From NCBI RefSeq assembly GCF_010686685.1, contig NZ_JAAGWD010000001.1, forward strand, positions 434,001 through 498,000: a stretch of DNA of 64,000 nucleotides, in the 5' to 3' direction. The translations under genes and the position numbers were made by a program. Under the pieces are notes generated by a model. That model worked only from the letters and a program-made list of their open reading frames with translations. It was not told where the DNA came from and ran no database searches. The first letter of the stretch is position 1. Every line of letters starts with the position of its first letter. Source of the DNA: Pontibacter burrus (lineage in GTDB: Bacteria > Bacteroidota > Bacteroidia > Cytophagales > Hymenobacteraceae). Positions 61,312-64,000 of the stretch are shown here, in pieces.

Positions 61312-64000
61312 ATGAGCGAACCTAGAAAAAAACTATTCCTGCTTGATGCCATGGCCCTGATTTACCGGGCGCACTTTGCGTTCAGCAAGAACCCCCGCAT
61401 AAACTCAAAAGGCATGAACACAGGCGCAGCGCTCGGCTTTACCAACACGCTGGTAGAAGTGCTGCAAAAAGAGAAACCAACCCATATTGGTGTCGCTTTC
61501 GATTCTGCTGCCAAGACCTTCCGCCACGAGAATTTTGCCGAGTATAAAGCAAACCGCCAGGCTATGCCCGAAGATATTTCGGTGGCGATACCTTACTGCA
61601 AAAAGATTGTAGAAGCTTTTAACATACCTGTGCTCATCCTGGACGGCTACGAAGCCGACGACATTATCGGTACCATGGCCCGCAAAGCCGAAAAAGCCGG
61701 TTTTGATGTGTATATGATGACGCCCGACAAAGATTACTGCCAGTTGGTGACAGACCATATCTTCCTCTACAAACCTGCTTTTTTAGGAAATGCCGTAGAA
61801 GTATGGGACGTGCAGAAAGTACTGGAGAAGTGGGAAATTGAGCGCGTAGACCAGGTAATTGATATACTTGGGCTGCAGGGTGATGCCGTTGATAATATTC
61901 CGGGCATACCGGGCATCGGCGAAAAAACGGCCAAAGCGCTAATCCAGCGTTTTGGCACTGTAGAGAACCTGATAGCCAACTCGCACGAGCTGAAAGGTAA
62001 GCAGAAAGAGAACGTAGAAAACTTTGCTGACCAGGGCCTAATGTCCAAGGAACTGGCCACGATACATTGCGACGTGCCGCTGGACTTTAGCGAAGATGGC
62101 CTGCAATGTGAAGCTCCGAACGAAGAACAACTCATCAACCTGTTCAACGAGCTGGAATTCCGCCAGCTGGCACAGCGTGTATTAGGACAACCGCTGGCTA
62201 CGGCTACCACCAGTGCAGCTGCCAAACCAGCCCGCCGCTCTAAAACAGCCGATTCGGGCCAGACATCTCTTTTTGGAGCTGTAGATACACCGGCCATTGA
62301 GGAAGCTATAGTTGAGGCTGCGCCGGTTACGATGCGCAGCTTTCAGAATTCGCTCATTGATTATCACCTCATCAACATACCGGAACTACACCAAAGCCTG
62401 GTAAATTATCTGCAACAACAGGACGAGATCTCATTTGACACCGAAACGACCGGTATTGACCCGATTACGGCAAAACTGGTGGGCATGTCGTTCAGCTACC
62501 GCCCCGGCGAAGCATATTATATCCCTGTGCCGCCAAACGACCGGGAAGAAACACTGCGCATAGTTAACCTTTACAAAAACGTCCTCGAAAATCCGGCTAT
62601 TCAGAAGATAGGCCAGAACATCAAATACGACATTATCGTGCTCAAGAACTATGGGGTTGAGGTGCAAGGTCCATTGTTTGATACCATGCTGGCGCACTAC
62701 CTGCTCGAGCCCGAAATGCGCCACAACATGGATGTGCTATCGGAAACGTACCTGAATTATACGCCAATTCCGATAACCGACCTGATCGGGCCGAAAGGGA
62801 AAAACCAGAAGAACATGTCTGACCTTTCGCCGGAAGAAGTGAAAGATTATGCCTCGGAGGATGCTGATATTACCCTGCGCCTGAAACTATACTTTGAACC
62901 GCTGCTGCAGGAACGGGGCTTAATGAAACTGTTCCGCGATGTGGAAACGCCACTGGTGCCAGTACTTGCCGATGTGGAGCGCGAAGGGATAACAATAGAT
63001 TCTGATGCGCTGGCTGATATTTCGACACAGTTAGAAAGTGAGATCATAAAAATAGAACGCCGTATTTTTGAGATAGCAGGCGAACAGTTCAATATCGGGT
63101 CGCCTAAACAGCTGGGCGAAATCCTGTTCGATAAACTGGAATTACACGGTAAGAGCAAGATAAAAAAGACCAAAACCGGGCAGCATGCTACCGGCGAAGA
63201 GATCTTATCTAAACTGGCCGGCGAGCACGAGATCGTAAGATTGATCCTGGACCACCGCCAGCTTACCAAATTAAAATCGACTTATGTGGATGCGCTTCCG
63301 CAACTGGTTTGCGAACTGGATGGCCGGGTGCATACCTCGTTTAACCAGGCTGTAACTGCTACCGGCCGCCTTAGCTCTACCAACCCGAACCTGCAGAACA
63401 TACCGGTCCGTACAGAGCGTGGCCGCGAGATTCGCAAAGCCTTTGTGCCGCGAGATAACAAGCACCTACTCATCTCCGCCGACTATTCGCAGATCGAGCT
63501 CCGCATTATGGCTGATTTCAGTGGCGACCCAACCATGAAGGAGGCCTTTAAAAACGGACTTGATATTCACGCATCAACAGCCAGCAAAGTGTTTCATGTA
63601 CCGCTCGACCAGGTTGACAGCGAGATGCGACGCAGGGCCAAAACCATTAACTTCGGTATCATTTACGGCATTTCAGCATTTGGCTTGGCAGAACGTTTAA
63701 GCATTCCACGTCGCGAAGCCGCCGACATTATTGAGGCCTATTTCCAGGAGTTTCCGGCTGTGAAGCACTACATGGATGAAGCCATCAATAAAGCCCGTGA
63801 AGACGAATACGTGGAAACCCTGCTGGGCCGCCGCCGCTACCTCCGCGACATCAACTCACGCAACCAGAACATCCGCGGGTTTGCCGAGCGTAACGCCATC
63901 AACGCACCAATACAGGGCACCGCTGCTGATATCATCAAAATTGCGATGATCAACATACACGAGTACCTGAAGCAAGAAAAGCTGAAAACCCGCATGATTC
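61312..64000 (+). CDS. polA: DNA polymerase I (3' truncated by window)
   Basis: The first 896 codons are present, starting MSEPRKKLFLLDAMALIYRA. The 5'-nuclease domain covers ~1-290 (DGYEADDIIGTMA, TPDKDYCQLV, GLQGDAVDNIPGIPGIGEKTA). The 3'-5' exonuclease domain keeps its catalytic residues (FDTETTG with Asp376/Glu378; YASEDADITLRL), so proofreading should be functional. In the polymerase domain, motif A is DYSQIELR (Asp724) and motif B is RRRAKTINFGIIYGIS. The window stops at TRMI, directly before the motif C VHDE expected next. No internal disruption is seen. Confidence 0.96.
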   Translation, partial: MSEPRKKLFLLDAMALIYRAHFAFSKNPRINSKGMNTGAALGFTNTLVEVLQKEKPTHIGVAFDSAAKTFRHENFAEYKANRQAMPEDISVAIPYCKKIVEAFNIPVLILDGYEADDIIGTMARKAEKAGFDVYMMTPDKDYCQLVTDHIFLYKPAFLGNAVEVWDVQKVLEKWEIERVDQVIDILGLQGDAVDNIPGIPGIGEKTAKALIQRFGTVENLIANSHELKGKQKENVENFADQGLMSKELATIHCDVPLDFSEDGLQCEAPNEEQLINLFNELEFRQLAQRVLGQPLATATTSAAAKPARRSKTADSGQTSLFGAVDTPAIEEAIVEAAPVTMRSFQNSLIDYHLINIPELHQSLVNYLQQQDEISFDTETTGIDPITAKLVGMSFSYRPGEAYYIPVPPNDREETLRIVNLYKNVLENPAIQKIGQNIKYDIIVLKNYGVEVQGPLFDTMLAHYLLEPEMRHNMDVLSETYLNYTPIPITDLIGPKGKNQKNMSDLSPEEVKDYASEDADITLRLKLYFEPLLQERGLMKLFRDVETPLVPVLADVEREGITIDSDALADISTQLESEIIKIERRIFEIAGEQFNIGSPKQLGEILFDKLELHGKSKIKKTKTGQHATGEEILSKLAGEHEIVRLILDHRQLTKLKSTYVDALPQLVCELDGRVHTSFNQAVTATGRLSSTNPNLQNIPVRTERGREIRKAFVPRDNKHLLISADYSQIELRIMADFSGDPTMKEAFKNGLDIHASTASKVFHVPLDQVDSEMRRRAKTINFGIIYGISAFGLAERLSIPRREAADIIEAYFQEFPAVKHYMDEAINKAREDEYVETLLGRRRYLRDINSRNQNIRGFAERNAINAPIQGTAADIIKIAMINIHEYLKQEKLKTRMI

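Noticed and set aside
61312..64000. polA as a broken gene because it has no stop codon
   Set aside because: It simply runs off the end of the window. All domains up to motif C are intact and in frame.

Overview
The window looks like a chromosomal segment of a Bacteroidota bacterium, most probably Hymenobacteraceae (Pontibacter-like). This rests on type IX secretion (T9SS) sorting domains, PorP/SprF-family proteins, a TonB-dependent receptor with a carboxypeptidase-like N-terminal domain, a FadL-like porin paired with an SGNH lipoprotein, and occasional TAnnTTTG promoter-like sites. The genus is inferred from overall gene style, not from a marker gene. I see no rRNA, tRNA, CRISPR array, transposase or prophage.

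Layout. 1-18102 (+) is a cell-surface/T9SS region: the C-terminal part of a secreted endonuclease I-type nuclease (type A sorting domain), a 1200-aa adhesin with its SprF-like partner, then a 2158-aa ice-binding-domain adhesin with 20 PKD-like repeats, its SprF-like partner and a PorE-like TPR/propeller/OmpA protein. 18182-24082 (-) holds 3-hydroxybutyrate dehydrogenase, a TonB-dependent receptor, an alpha/beta hydrolase and a sodium:solute symporter, possibly a scavenging set for hydroxybutyrate-type esters. 24357-27386 is a divergent LytTR regulator and 7TMR-DISM histidine kinase. 27474-30838 contains a hydrolase, RlpA, a DUF72 protein and a GNAT enzyme. 31778-35317 (-) is an M16 peptidase pair (one subunit active, one with a lost zinc motif). 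35571-38254 (-) is a FadL-like porin with an SGNH lipoprotein. 38540-42970 has a thioredoxin-reductase-like flavoprotein, cyanophycinase, three tandem genes for peptides of 51-54 aa, a small outer-membrane-like protein and ArfB. 43144-49460 has a GH13 enzyme, an M50 protease with CBS domains, a thioredoxin-NHL protein, a DinB protein, an SRA-HNH modification-dependent nuclease and acylphosphatase. 49666-56520 is rich in amino-acid metabolism: serine dehydratase, a PLP aminotransferase, and an Lrp/AsnC regulator divergent from an asparagine-synthetase-like class II enzyme. 56681-60457 (-) has LutB, an M28 peptidase and IspF. 61312 to the end is polA, cut by the window edge just before polymerase motif C.

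The most unusual features are not single genes. The palindrome AACTATAGTT (core CTATAG) recurs throughout genes and spacers at a density far above chance. The long intergenic gaps are built from recurring hairpin elements: a collinear block of about 0.5 kb occurs twice 29.5 kb apart, and a 31-bp inverted repeat flanks 88 bp at 54732-54881. Short simple repeats (AAGTTAGAAAGTT and AACAATC types) sit directly behind stop codons of several unrelated genes. The three tandem micro-peptide genes at 40745-41337 are the best candidate for an undescribed protein family.
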